Positions 53,039 through 62,736 of a stretch of DNA of 64,000 bases are shown here, in pieces. The notes under the pieces were generated by a model. The model was not told the origin of the DNA. It ran no database searches and was given only the letters and a program-made list of their open reading frames with translations. The stretch is taken from assembly GCF_005080845.1 (NCBI RefSeq), contig NZ_CP034858.1, forward strand, positions 248,001 through 312,000. Reading direction: 5' to 3'. This DNA comes from Buchnera aphidicola (Rhopalosiphum padi) (GTDB taxonomy: Bacteria; Pseudomonadota; Gammaproteobacteria; Enterobacterales; Enterobacteriaceae). A program made the translations under genes and the position numbers. The number at the start of each line of letters is the position of its first letter. Position 1 is the first letter of the stretch.

Positions 53039-53346
53039 TCATTTGAAGGTCCTATTCATACTTTTTCATAAAAGTGTTTTATATTTCATTGAATATTTTT
53101 ATAATTTTTAAACATGAAATAAAAATTGATAATTTAGCATTTAAAATAAAGAAATATATTTTAAAATTCATGAATTCAACACTTTAAATAAAAAGTAAAT
53201 ATCTTATTGCATAAGATTATGCATGTTATTTGACTTTTAAAGTGTTGAGTCTTATTGTTTAAAATTTTTTATTAAATTATGTTTAAAATTTATTTATATA
53301 GTAATGAAAATTATAAAAATATTTTTAATTTTTTAAAATTTTTATT
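53039..53346. other. Gene-free 308 bases between clsA and yciA, with a nested inverted repeat
   Basis: No ORF is supported. A 13-bp perfect inverted repeat, TCAACACTTTAAA (53176-53188) with TTTAAAGTGTTGA (53236-53248), encloses a second perfect 7-bp hairpin, ATCTTAT-TGC-ATAAGAT (53201-53217). A partly paired segment (AAGTAAAT against ATTTGACTT, one bulge) lies between the two. A separate 12-bp palindrome AATTCATGAATT (53165-53176) abuts the outer arm. On the yciA strand it lies about 100-180 bases after the yciA stop. It could be a terminator without a good T run, an RNA-stabilising structure, or a relic of the kch-yciI-tonB interval of E. coli. Confidence 0.6.
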
Positions 53347-53754
53347 TTAAATAATACTCATAGGTAATAATTCTCGAGGTTTTCCTCTTTTATCAATTGC
53401 TACATAAATAAATATAGCTTCTGCAGCACAATAAAATTGACCTAACGGTTTAGAATAAATTTTTTTTATCCACACTTCTAGATTAATGGTAATAGAACTG
53501 TTTCCAGTTTTAATACAATGTGCATAACAACTTACAACATCTCCGACTGATACCGGTTTAAAAAAAGTAATGCCGTCTACTTGTACTGTTACTACTCTTC
53601 CACCCGCTATTTCCTTGGCTAATATAGCACCACCCATATCCATTTGAGACATAATCCATCCACCAAATATATCACCATTAGCATTGGTATCTGAAGGCAT
53701 GGTAAGTGTTTTTAAGACTATTGTTCCTTGTGGTGATTTGTTTTTTTTTGGCAT
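53347..53754 (-). CDS. yciA: Acyl-CoA thioesterase YciA
   Basis: Hot-dog-fold thioesterase acting on various acyl-CoAs in E. coli. 135 residues from the ATG at 53754 (E. coli 132); the frame extends to 53787. The catalytic segment DTNANGDIFGGWIMSQMD is near-identical, then GGAILAKEIAGGRVVTVQVDGITFFKPVSVGDVV. Forms a run with yciB and yciC in the E. coli order. Confidence 0.95.
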   Translation of the reverse strand: MPKKNKSPQGTIVLKTLTMPSDTNANGDIFGGWIMSQMDMGGAILAKEIAGGRVVTVQVDGITFFKPVSVGDVVSCYAHCIKTGNSSITINLEVWIKKIYSKPLGQFYCAAEAIFIYVAIDKRGKPRELLPMSII

Positions 53755-53795
53755 TATTAAAATTTTCACTCTATTATATTGAAACAAAATACAAT

Positions 53796-54329
53796 TTATT
53801 TTTCTTTTAATATTTTAAAATTTATATAAACACTTGTAATTAAAATTGAAATAAACATTAAAAATGAAAGTCCAAAGACTTTAAAATTTACCCAAGTTTT
53901 TTCTGGTAACCAAAACGCTATATAAATGTTTAAAATACTGCAAAATAAAAAAAACAATGCCCAAAAAAAATTGATTTTTTTCCAATAAAAATTGGAAATT
54001 TTTATATCTTTTTCTAAAAATATTTGAACTATAGGTTTTTTTTTCCAAAATTGACTAATAAATAATATTATAGAAAAAATCATATAAATTATTGTTATTT
54101 TCCATTTAATAAATTGACTATTATGGAAAAATATTGTTAGAGAACCAAAAATAGCAATTGTAATAAAACTAAATAAATTAATTTTATCTGTTTCTTTATA
54201 AATGATCCAGTAAAGCAAACAAGTCAAACCTGATGTAAAAATTAAAGATTTTGATGCTGTAAAAATATCATAAAATCTATAAAATATGAAGAAAGTTAGT
54301 ATAGGTAATAAATTTAGTATTTTTTTCAT
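53796..54329 (-). CDS. yciB: Inner-membrane protein YciB (septation protein A family)
   Basis: Membrane protein with about five segments, linked to envelope synthesis and cell division in E. coli and Shigella. 177 residues (E. coli 179). LLPILTFFIFYRFYDIF, TIFFHNSQFIKWK and NIYIAFWLPEKTWVNFKVFG are conserved. Precise role unsettled. Confidence 0.93.
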   Translation of the reverse strand: MKKILNLLPILTFFIFYRFYDIFTASKSLIFTSGLTCLLYWIIYKETDKINLFSFITIAIFGSLTIFFHNSQFIKWKITIIYMIFSIILFISQFWKKKPIVQIFLEKDIKISNFYWKKINFFWALFFLFCSILNIYIAFWLPEKTWVNFKVFGLSFLMFISILITSVYINFKILKEK

Positions 54330-54357
54330 ATTAATAACCTAAAAAATATTTAATTTT

Positions 54358-55101
54358 TTAAGAACGTAAAAAAAGCATGTAAAAACGAAATAAATATACA
54401 ATTAAAATTGAAAAAAATATATTCATATTAATATTCAATATTAAAAAAATAAAATTCTTACTTATTATATAATTATTAGAAAATATTGTCGTTAAAATAA
54501 ATTTAACACACATCCAAAATAGAACACTTGTTCCAATAATATTTAAATGTTTACAGGAAATAGAAAAACTAAGACGTATACAATCTATTAAATTATTTTT
54601 TTTAAATGATAAAATAATAGGTGATAAAGCAAGTAAAACTGATAAAAATATACCTGGAAAAATAAAAAACATAAAACCTATTTGAATAATAAAAGTTGTA
54701 ATAAAATTTAATATAAATAAACTTGGTAAAAATTTACATAAAGAGTAAACTGAAGACTTAATCGATTCTCTTCTATTTTTAGATAAATGTGTAATTAAAG
54801 TAATTATACTACCTAATAAAAAAGTTTTACTTATTAAAAATTCAAGTATTTTAAATATTGAATATTTTAATAATTCTTTTTTTTCATATGTACTCATATT
54901 ATTAATTAAATCAAAGATTGAATGAGAACTTATAAATTTTTTATTTTCTATCATAGAAATAATGTGCATATTAGGTTTAATAAGCATATTTATCAAAATG
55001 CTCATAAAAGTAGCTAATGTAGATATAAAAATAATAATTTTTATTTCTTTGGAGACGAAATGATATGTATCATTGCATAATTCGCGTATTGTAACAGACA
55101 T
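54358..55101 (-). CDS. yciC: Inner-membrane protein YciC (UPF0259)
   Basis: Predicted six-segment membrane protein of unknown function. 247 residues from the ATG at 55101, exactly E. coli length, with AAGGA seven bases upstream; the open frame runs on to 55149. Similar blocks: FDLINNMSTYEKKELL, PGIFLSVLLALSPIIL, the C-terminal LLIVYLFRFYML-type end (IVYLFRFYML). Sequence drift is greater than in its neighbours. Confidence 0.9.
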   Translation of the reverse strand: MSVTIRELCNDTYHFVSKEIKIIIFISTLATFMSILINMLIKPNMHIISMIENKKFISSHSIFDLINNMSTYEKKELLKYSIFKILEFLISKTFLLGSIITLITHLSKNRRESIKSSVYSLCKFLPSLFILNFITTFIIQIGFMFFIFPGIFLSVLLALSPIILSFKKNNLIDCIRLSFSISCKHLNIIGTSVLFWMCVKFILTTIFSNNYIISKNFIFLILNINMNIFFSILIVYLFRFYMLFLRS

Positions 55102-55219
55102 ATGTATATTCCTTATAAACATTGTATAAAATTTAAAGATTATACACATCTATTTTAGATGAATTTTTTTTAAGAAATAATTTATTTATGAAGATAAATA
55201 AAATTTAAATTTTTATACA

Positions 55220-56035
55220 TTAAGACTGAACAAATTTAGTAGCTTTTTTTAATTTAACAGCAAAATTTTTTATTTCATCTATCATTTTTTGTTCTTTATT
55301 TAAATTTTTTTCAATTATATTTATAATTGCTGAACCACATATTACACCATTGGTACCAGATAAAAGTGATCTTTGAATTTGTATAGCATTTCCAATTCCA
55401 AATCCTTGTAAAAGTGGAAGAGAATTATATTTTTTTACTCTGTTTATAAATACATTCGATAATGATATTATTTCCTTTTCTATTCCTGTCACTCCTGAAC
55501 GAGATAATAAATAAATATATCCTTTTGCATATAAAGAAAGTTTAGATAAAAATATATTATCTGCATCTGGTGGGCATATAAAAATAGAATCAATATCGTA
55601 TCGATTTGCTATTTTATAAAAATAGCTATATTCTTCTATAGGTACATCTGCTATTAATACAGAATCTATACCAGATTGAAAACATTTATCATAGAAGTTT
55701 TTAATACCGTAATTGTATATTAAATTAGCATATAATAAGATACCTATAGGTAAATTTAGATATTTATTACGTATATTTTTAATTACTTCAAAACATTTTA
55801 AAAAAGTGTTTTTTTTAGATAATGAACGTAGACTCGCATTTTGAATAGTGGGACCATCTGCTAATGGATCTGAAAAGGGAATTCCTAATTCTAATGCATC
55901 TGCCCCACTTTCAATTAGTGTCTCAATGATTTTTAATGACGTTTCTAAAGAAGGGTCTCCTATAACTACAAATGGCACAAAACATCCTTCTTTCAAAAAA
56001 GATAAATTTTGAAATGTTTTTTTATAACGACTCAT
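55220..56035 (-). CDS. trpA: Tryptophan synthase alpha subunit
   Basis: Cleaves indole-3-glycerol phosphate to indole. 271 residues (E. coli 268). Catalytic Glu49 and Asp60 in [15 protein letters not shown] at E. coli positions; SRSGVTG in loop 6. Its start overlaps the end of trpB by 14 bases, keeping the two subunits translationally coupled. Last gene of the trpDCFBA unit. Confidence 0.97.
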   Translation of the reverse strand: MSRYKKTFQNLSFLKEGCFVPFVVIGDPSLETSLKIIETLIESGADALELGIPFSDPLADGPTIQNASLRSLSKKNTFLKCFEVIKNIRNKYLNLPIGILLYANLIYNYGIKNFYDKCFQSGIDSVLIADVPIEEYSYFYKIANRYDIDSIFICPPDADNIFLSKLSLYAKGYIYLLSRSGVTGIEKEIISLSNVFINRVKKYNSLPLLQGFGIGNAIQIQRSLLSGTNGVICGSAIINIIEKNLNKEQKMIDEIKNFAVKLKKATKFVQS

Positions 56036-57221
56036 TTTTTTGTTCCTGTTTGTTTAAAATCTCACGAACTGTAAATATATCTTTATCTCCACGTCCAGAA
56101 AGATTAACGATAAATACTTGTTCTTTTTTAGGATAAAGATACATTAATTTCAATGCATAAGCTAATGCATGAGAAGATTCTAATGCAGGAATAATACCTT
56201 CTTTTTTAGATAGAATCTGAAATGCTTCTAAAGCTTCTATATCAGTAACAGAAACATATTTAGCACGATTAATACTATTTAACCAAGAATGTTCAGGACC
56301 AACAGATGGAAAATCTAAACCAGCAGAAACAGACCAAGATTTTTCTATCTGACCTTCTTGACTTTGCATTAAATGCGACTTCATTCCAAAATAAATACCT
56401 GTTCTACCATGAGTTAATGGTGCTCCATGTTTTCCTGTTTCTATGCCCTTACCAGCTGGTTCTACACCAATTAAATTTACTTTTTCGTCTATAAAATCAG
56501 AAAAAATACCAATTGCATTAGACCCTCCTCCTACACAAGCAATAATTGCATCCGGTAACCTATTTTCTTGTTCTAAAATTTGTTTTTTTGCTTCTTCTCC
56601 AATCATTTTTTGAAATTCTTTTACAATTGTTGGGTAAGGATGTGGACCTGCAGCTGTACCAATCATATAATGTGATTTTTGGTAATTTCTAGACCAATCA
56701 CGTAAGGCTTCATTACATGCATCTTTTAATGTGCCTGAGCCATTTTCTACTGATATAACTTCTGCACCCATTAATTTCATTCGAAAAACATTAGGACTTT
56801 GTCTTTTTATATCTTTGTAACCCATATAAATTTTACATTTTAAGTTAAACAATGCACAAGCAATGGCGGCAGCAACACCATGTTGACCAGCACCAGTTTC
56901 AGCAATTATTTCTTTTTTTTTCATTTTTACTGCTAGCATTGCTTGTCCTAATACTTGATTGGTTTTATGTGCCCCTCCATGTAATAAGTCTTCTCTTTTA
57001 AGATAAATGCGTGTTTTTGTACCTTTAGTTAAATTATTACATAAAGTTAATGGAGTTGGTCTTCCGGCATAGTTTTTTAAAAAATCAAAAAATTTTTTTT
57101 GAAAATTTGGATCTTTTTTTGCATCAACAAAATTTTTTTCTAATTGATATAAAGCTGGCATTAATATTTGAGGAACATACATACCTCCAAATTTGCCAAA
57201 ATAAGGATTAAGTAAAGTCAT
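56022..57221 (-). CDS. trpB: Tryptophan synthase beta subunit
   Basis: PLP enzyme joining indole and serine. 399 residues (E. coli 397). Schiff-base Lys86 in [25 protein letters not shown]; phosphate-binding [25 protein letters not shown]. Highly conserved, as expected for a gene central to aphid nutrition. Confidence 0.98.
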   Translation of the reverse strand: MTLLNPYFGKFGGMYVPQILMPALYQLEKNFVDAKKDPNFQKKFFDFLKNYAGRPTPLTLCNNLTKGTKTRIYLKREDLLHGGAHKTNQVLGQAMLAVKMKKKEIIAETGAGQHGVAAAIACALFNLKCKIYMGYKDIKRQSPNVFRMKLMGAEVISVENGSGTLKDACNEALRDWSRNYQKSHYMIGTAAGPHPYPTIVKEFQKMIGEEAKKQILEQENRLPDAIIACVGGGSNAIGIFSDFIDEKVNLIGVEPAGKGIETGKHGAPLTHGRTGIYFGMKSHLMQSQEGQIEKSWSVSAGLDFPSVGPEHSWLNSINRAKYVSVTDIEALEAFQILSKKEGIIPALESSHALAYALKLMYLYPKKEQVFIVNLSGRGDKDIFTVREILNKQEQKNESL

Positions 57222-57260
57222 TTTTAATTGATTTCCAGTTTTTTTTAAAAAAACAATTTA

Positions 57261-58616
57261 TTAAAATATTAGTGTTTTAAAAATTAAATTAATTTTTTTG
57301 TGATCTTTAATTCCAGGAGATTTTTCTACTCCTGAATTAAAATCTAATCCTGAACAGTTAAATTGAGATGCAATAAGAAAATTATTTGTATTAATACCTC
57401 CTGCTAAAATCACGTTGTCTAAAATAGATCCTTTTAAAATAGACCAATTAAAAGCTCTATTAGTTCCTCCCGAACCAGAATCAAAAATATATTTATCGAC
57501 ATTGTTCAAATTTAACAATGGTAAAGTTGATTGAATAGAAAAAGCTTTCCAAATTCTTATATTTTTACATAGTCTTCTTCTTAGCATATTAATATAGTCT
57601 TGATCTTCAGAACCATGCAATTGAACAGCATATAAAGAAAGTTGTTCAGCTATGTCAATAATTGTTTCTATATCTTGATTTTGAAAAACACCTACAAATC
57701 TCAAACTATTATCAAAGATAATTTTTTTTGCAATTTTTTTGTTGATTTTACGTAATGAATTTTTTGCAAAAATTAATCCTCCGTAAACTGCTCCACAATT
57801 TTCTACAATTTTTGCGTCAATAATGCGAGTTAATCCACATATCTTATTATCGCCTATTATTAAAGATTTTATATCTGTTTCTAGGTTTTTTTTACGCATT
57901 AAACTTGAACCTATTAAAAAACCATTAACAATTTTACTTAATTCTTTTATTTGATGATGTGTTTTTATACCGGATTCACTGATAATAATTCTATTTTTAA
58001 TTAAAGGTGATAAACTTCGTGTTCTATTTAAATCTATTGATAAATCATGTAAATTACGGTTATTTATTCCAATAACAGAAGCATTTAATTTAATAGCTCG
58101 CTTTAACTCTTCAAGATTATTAATTTCTGTTAATATTCCCATGTTTAATTCTTTAGCAATTCTAGATAATTCAATATATTGAACATCGTTTAAAACAGAT
58201 AACATTAATAAAATAGCATCAGCATTGTAATATCTAGCCAAATAAACTTGATATGGATCAATAAAAAAATCTTTACACAAAATTGGTTGATATACACATT
58301 TTCGTACTATATTTATATATTCTATATTTCCATTAAAATATTTTTCGTCTGTAAGAACTGAAATAGCTGAAGCGTACTTTTTATAAATATTTGCAATTTC
58401 AATTAAATTAAAATTTTTTCTTATTATTCCCAAAGAAGGAGAACTTTTTTTACATTCTAATATAAAAAAAGGTCGTTTTCTTTTTAAAATTTCGTAAAAA
58501 TTACGTGTTTCTTTATTAATTTTGTCTTTAAATGTAATTAATGGTTGTTTTTTTTTTCTATTTTTAATCCAATCTATTTTATCTTTTATAATTTTATTTA
58601 GTATTGTCTCTGGCAT
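57261..58616 (-). CDS. trpC: Fused indole-3-glycerol phosphate synthase / PRA isomerase
   Basis: Bifunctional TrpC-TrpF as in enterobacteria. 451 residues (E. coli 453). The first half (to about 255) is the IGPS barrel: LECKKSSPSLGIIR, AISVLTDEKYFNG, LCKDFFIDPYQ, GINNRNLHDL, SESGI. The second half is the PRA isomerase barrel: KICGLT, YGGLIFAKNS, VQLHGSEDQDYI, LAGGINTNNF, GLDFNSGVEKSPG. One base separates its ATG from the trpD stop. Confidence 0.97.
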   Translation of the reverse strand: MPETILNKIIKDKIDWIKNRKKKQPLITFKDKINKETRNFYEILKRKRPFFILECKKSSPSLGIIRKNFNLIEIANIYKKYASAISVLTDEKYFNGNIEYINIVRKCVYQPILCKDFFIDPYQVYLARYYNADAILLMLSVLNDVQYIELSRIAKELNMGILTEINNLEELKRAIKLNASVIGINNRNLHDLSIDLNRTRSLSPLIKNRIIISESGIKTHHQIKELSKIVNGFLIGSSLMRKKNLETDIKSLIIGDNKICGLTRIIDAKIVENCGAVYGGLIFAKNSLRKINKKIAKKIIFDNSLRFVGVFQNQDIETIIDIAEQLSLYAVQLHGSEDQDYINMLRRRLCKNIRIWKAFSIQSTLPLLNLNNVDKYIFDSGSGGTNRAFNWSILKGSILDNVILAGGINTNNFLIASQFNCSGLDFNSGVEKSPGIKDHKKINLIFKTLIF

Positions 58617-58617
58617 A

Positions 58618-59625
58618 TTAATCTTCTTTCGACATATTAGAAACCTGCATTATATGTTTATAGACGTCTCCACTGCGAATTTTCTTTAGTGCTAATTTTG
58701 TATTTTCTTTTAAATTTTCGCATCCAAAGTTTTTTAATAATATTGCAACGTTAACTGCAATTAATTCTTCATATAACTTTTCACCCTGACCTTTCATTGT
58801 TTTTTTAATAAGATGATAATTTTCTTCTGATGAACATTCCACAGATATTGATTTAGGATATCTTTTTATACCGAAATCTTCTGGTTCTAGTTCATACGAA
58901 TAAATTTTGTTATTTAATAATTCAGAAACATATGTCGTACCATGCAATGTAACTTCATCTGTATCACTACCATGTAAAACTATACCACGTTGGTATTTTA
59001 GTTTTTTTAAAATTTTAGACATAGGATTTATTAAATCTTTTTTATAAACACCAATTACAGTCAACGGAGGACTGGCAGGATTAAGAAATGGTCCTAATAA
59101 ATTAAAAATAGTTTTAATTTTTAGAATACTACGAGTGTTAGATGCATATTTAAAACTATTATGATATCTAGGGGCGAAAAGAAAACAAATGTTTAATTTA
59201 TCCAAAATTTTTTTAGAATTTTCTAGAGATCCATTTAAGTTAATTTTAAATTTATTTAAAATATCAGAAGAACCAGATTTGCTTGAAACCCCTTTATTAC
59301 AATGCTTAATAATTTTAAATCCACATGATGCAGCAACAAAAGCACTTGCAGTTGAAACATTAATAGTATTTTTAATGTCTCCACCTGTTCCAACTATATC
59401 AGAAAAAATATAATTGGGTCTAGGAAAGAATTTCATTCTTTCTAAGAAAGCATATATTGCACCTAATATTTCTTCTTCTGATTCACCATTCATTTGCATT
59501 GCTGTTAAAATAGATGATAATTGTATTTCATTAATCTCACCTAAGGCAATTGATTTAAAAAGTTGATAACTTTCTTCTTGATTTAAAGATTTTGATTCAT
59601 AAATCTTGCTAAAGATATTTTGCAT
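58618..59625 (-). CDS. trpD: Anthranilate phosphoribosyltransferase, not fused to TrpG
   Basis: Adds PRPP to anthranilate. 335 residues, a stand-alone PRT; in E. coli the protein is 531 residues with an N-terminal TrpG glutaminase. Motifs VGTGGDIKNTINVSTASAFVAA, HCNKGVSSKSGSSDIL, LGPFLNPASPP. Upstream (59626-59851) there is no trpE or trpG and no leader peptide with tandem Trp codons. This fits the known plasmid location of trpEG in many Buchnera. Confidence 0.97.
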   Translation of the reverse strand: MQNIFSKIYESKSLNQEESYQLFKSIALGEINEIQLSSILTAMQMNGESEEEILGAIYAFLERMKFFPRPNYIFSDIVGTGGDIKNTINVSTASAFVAASCGFKIIKHCNKGVSSKSGSSDILNKFKINLNGSLENSKKILDKLNICFLFAPRYHNSFKYASNTRSILKIKTIFNLLGPFLNPASPPLTVIGVYKKDLINPMSKILKKLKYQRGIVLHGSDTDEVTLHGTTYVSELLNNKIYSYELEPEDFGIKRYPKSISVECSSEENYHLIKKTMKGQGEKLYEELIAVNVAILLKNFGCENLKENTKLALKKIRSGDVYKHIMQVSNMSKED

Positions 59626-59851
59626 TGATTACCTTTTAAGACTTTAATTAAAAACATTAAGATTTTTTTTATTATCTTGGATAATTTTTCACAATAATCT
59701 ATTGACTAAAATAATTCAAATTAAATTTTAAAAAACTTTATTCTTGAATATTTTGTTATTATTTAGAATAAAAATTATAAAAAATAAAGCATAACTGTTA
59801 TTAGTTTAATATGTTATATAGTAAACATTTTTATTATCTTGGAATTTTGAA

Positions 59852-60754
59852 ATGAATAAAATTATAGTAATAACATTATTCTGTTTAGTATCAATTACTT
59901 GGGGAACCACTTGGATAGCAATGAAAATTGCAGTAGAAACAATTCCACCCTTTTTTGCCACTGGAATACGTTTTTTAGCAGCTTCTCCTTTATTAATTAT
60001 ACTTTCTTATTTAACAAAAACACCTCTTTTGTTTCCATATGGTCAAAGACGTTTTCAGATTTTTATTTCTATTTTTTATTTTTCAATACCTTTTACATTA
60101 ATGTTGTACGGTAGTAGTTGTGTAAATTCTTCTATTTCTTCTATTATCTTTGCTAATATGCCTGTTTTAGTATTACTAATTTCACATGTTTATTTAAAAA
60201 AAAAAATAAATTTTATTCAAAAAATAGGTATAGTAACCTCTTTAATTACATTGTTTTTTGTATTACTAATAGATCTTAAATCAGAATACTTTTTTCAATG
60301 GAAAGGAATTTTAGCTTTACTTTTAGCATTGTTAAGTCATGCTGTAATTTATGTTGAATGCCAAAAAAAATCTTGTAATGTATCTGTTATTACATTTAAT
60401 GCATTACCATCTTTAATATCTGGAATATTTTTGTCTACTATATCTTGGTTTATCGAAACTCCTCATATTAATTTTTTTTCTACTAGATCTATTTTAGCTA
60501 TTTTTTATCTTGGTAATTTTTGTGGAATTTGTGGTATTTTATCTTATTTTTATTTGCAAAAAAGAGTAAGTTCGTTCTATGCTTCTATTGTTTTTTTAAT
60601 TTTTCCATTAATTGCAGGTTTTTTAGAAATGTATATTTATAAGAAAACAATTTTATTGTATAAATTATGGTTTATTTTTCCATCAGGATTAGGAATATTA
60701 TTAACTTTAATTCCTATTAACTTCTTTAAGAATGTTATAAGGTTTTCAAAATGA
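59852..60754 (+). CDS. yedA: DMT/EamA-family transporter (YedA-like)
   Basis: Ten-segment membrane protein of the drug/metabolite transporter superfamily; members export amino acids or metabolites. 300 residues. Two EamA repeats, the first starting [28 protein letters not shown], which is typical of the family. Substrate unknown; YedA is the nearest named relative I can suggest but the match is moderate. An in-frame A11 run lies at 60196-60206. Divergent from trpD and overlapping rluB by 4 bases (ATGA). TTGGA sits 8 bases before the ATG. Confidence 0.8.
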   Translation: MNKIIVITLFCLVSITWGTTWIAMKIAVETIPPFFATGIRFLAASPLLIILSYLTKTPLLFPYGQRRFQIFISIFYFSIPFTLMLYGSSCVNSSISSIIFANMPVLVLLISHVYLKKKINFIQKIGIVTSLITLFFVLLIDLKSEYFFQWKGILALLLALLSHAVIYVECQKKSCNVSVITFNALPSLISGIFLSTISWFIETPHINFFSTRSILAIFYLGNFCGICGILSYFYLQKRVSSFYASIVFLIFPLIAGFLEMYIYKKTILLYKLWFIFPSGLGILLTLIPINFFKNVIRFSK

Positions 60755-61503
60755 CTGAAAAAATACAAAAAATATTATCTAATTTAGGATATGGTTCACG
60801 TCGTTTTATTGAACATATGATTAAATGCGGTAATATAACTATTAACGGGAAAAAAGCTGTAATTGGTGAATATTTAAATAAAAAAAATCCTGGTGAAATT
60901 TTAATTAATAAAAAAAAAATAGTTGTACAAAGAAAAAAAAATGAATCTAAAGTTTTAATTTATAATAAACCTATCGGAGAAATTTGTACTAGAAGTGACA
61001 TTCAAAAAAGATTAACTGTATTTGATAAACTTCCTAAGTTGAATTTAAATCGATGGGTTAGTATAGGAAGATTAGATATTAATACTAAAGGGTTGTTATT
61101 ATTCACTAATGATGGCGTTTTAGCAAATAAACTTATGCATCCACGTAATCAGATTGAACGAGAATATAAAATTCGAATTTTTGGAGAAATCAATGAAAAT
61201 AAAATAAATACTTTAAAAAAAGGAGTTAAAATTATACATGGTAATGCTTCTTTTAAAGAAATAGTACCTTTATACGATAAAAAAGAAGGAAAAAATAAAT
61301 GGTTTAAGGGGATCTTATGTGAAGGTAAAAATCGTGAAATTAGATTAATGTTAAAATCAATTAAATGTCAAGTTAGTCAATTAATTAGAGTACGATACGG
61401 TAATATTATTTTACCAAAAAATTTAAAAGAAGGTCAATGGATGATGTTAAATTTAACACTATTGAATAATTTATATAATCTAATTAATGTTGAAAAAAAA
61501 TAA
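60751..61503 (+). CDS. rluB: 23S rRNA pseudouridine synthase RluB
   Basis: Converts U2605 of 23S rRNA to pseudouridine. 250 residues (E. coli 291; the basic C-terminal tail is missing). N-terminal S4 domain ([17 protein letters not shown]), catalytic Asp109 in [35 protein letters not shown] and [11 protein letters not shown]. Starts inside the end of the upstream transporter gene. In E. coli it also lies between trp and sohB/topA. Confidence 0.95.
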   Translation: MTEKIQKILSNLGYGSRRFIEHMIKCGNITINGKKAVIGEYLNKKNPGEILINKKKIVVQRKKNESKVLIYNKPIGEICTRSDIQKRLTVFDKLPKLNLNRWVSIGRLDINTKGLLLFTNDGVLANKLMHPRNQIEREYKIRIFGEINENKINTLKKGVKIIHGNASFKEIVPLYDKKEGKNKWFKGILCEGKNREIRLMLKSIKCQVSQLIRVRYGNIILPKNLKEGQWMMLNLTLLNNLYNLINVEKK

Positions 61504-61555
61504 AATTTTGCACGTTAGAAACTATTTAAATTTATTTTTTAAAAAGGTTAATTTT

Positions 61556-62572
61556 GTGAATTTACTGTTAAGTTATGAGTTGTTTTTAGCAAAAACAATT
61601 ACTTTTTTATTTATTATTTTTTTAATACCATTAACTTACAACATAATAAAAAGAAAAAGAAAAGATAAAAAAAAATTTAAAATAATTTTATTAGAAAAAA
61701 AATATAAAAGTATAAAAAAAACTATTTTATTATCTAAGATGAATAGATTTGAAAGAAAAAATTGGATCAAAGAAGAGAAAAAAAAAGATAAAGAATCTGA
61801 AAAAAAAAATAAAAATAAAATTTTGATTTCAAGAAAAAAAACACTTTTTATATTAGATTTTAAAGGTGGAATTCATGCAAACGAAGTTATTGGATTAAGA
61901 GAAGAAATATCTGCAATACTTTTAGTTGCGAATCAAGATGATGAAGTTCTATTACGATTAGAAAGTGCAGGTGGTGTTATTCATGGATATGGTTTAGCAG
62001 CAGCTCAATTAGAAAGATTACGTCAAAACAAAATACGTTTAATTGTATGTATCGATAAAATTGCTGCTAGTGGTGGTTATATGATGGCTTGTGTTGCAGA
62101 TTATATTATTTCAGCACCATTTGCTATAATAGGTTCAATTGGTGTGGTAGGTCAATTGCCTAATTTTAATAAATTATTAAAAAAGCATGACATTGATATT
62201 GAATTACATACTGCTGGAGATTACAAACGCACATTAACGATGTTTGGTAAAAATACAGACTTAACACGCAAAAAATTTTGTGAAGAACTAAATATAACAC
62301 ATGGAATTTTTAAAAAATTTATAAAGAAAATGAGACCATCTTTAGATATTGAAAATGTATCCAATGGAGAACATTGGTTTGGAACAATAGCTTTTAAAAA
62401 AAAATTAGTTGATGAAATTAACACAAGTGATAGTATTTTAATGTCTAAAATGAAAGAAGAATATACTTTATTAAATATTCAATATATTTATAATAACAAA
62501 AAATTAGAAAATTTTACATCTCTTATTATTGAAAATATTAAAAGTATTATGATTAAAATATTTTCTTTTTAA
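61556..62572 (+). CDS. sohB: SohB, inner-membrane S49-family peptidase
   Basis: Signal-peptide-peptidase-like serine protease. I start it at GTG 61556 (AAGG eight bases upstream): 338 residues reading NLLLSYELFLAKT against E. coli ELLSEYGLFLAKI (349). The longer frame to 61487 would overlap rluB and is not conserved. One N-terminal membrane segment, a lysine-rich linker with an in-frame A10 run (61800-61809), then the S49 core: nucleophile Ser in KIAASGGYMMACVAD and general-base Lys in TAGDYKRTLTMFG. Confidence 0.93.
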   Translation: MNLLLSYELFLAKTITFLFIIFLIPLTYNIIKRKRKDKKKFKIILLEKKYKSIKKTILLSKMNRFERKNWIKEEKKKDKESEKKNKNKILISRKKTLFILDFKGGIHANEVIGLREEISAILLVANQDDEVLLRLESAGGVIHGYGLAAAQLERLRQNKIRLIVCIDKIAASGGYMMACVADYIISAPFAIIGSIGVVGQLPNFNKLLKKHDIDIELHTAGDYKRTLTMFGKNTDLTRKKFCEELNITHGIFKKFIKKMRPSLDIENVSNGEHWFGTIAFKKKLVDEINTSDSILMSKMKEEYTLLNIQYIYNNKKLENFTSLIIENIKSIMIKIFSF

Positions 62573-62736
62573 AAACTATCTTTAAACGTTAATTAACTAT
62601 TTTGTTAAAAAAACATCTTCTTTAAATTACAATATATATTGTAAAAATTAAAAGTACATGTAAATTTTTTAATCTATTTTGAATTAATCCTGGTATTGTC
62701 TTAAAAAAGAAATTTTAATGTCATCGGACGAAAATT

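Noticed and set aside
59626-59851. trp attenuator or leader peptide before trpD; a repeated ATTATCTTGGA (59671-59681 and 59833-59843)
   Set aside because: No small ORF with tandem Trp codons and no alternative hairpins were found; the 16-base direct repeat sits in T-rich sequence and its second copy simply includes the ribosome site of the transporter gene.
61487-61555. Longer sohB start overlapping rluB
   Set aside because: The added residues are not conserved and the GTG at 61556 has a ribosome site and matches the E. coli N-terminus.
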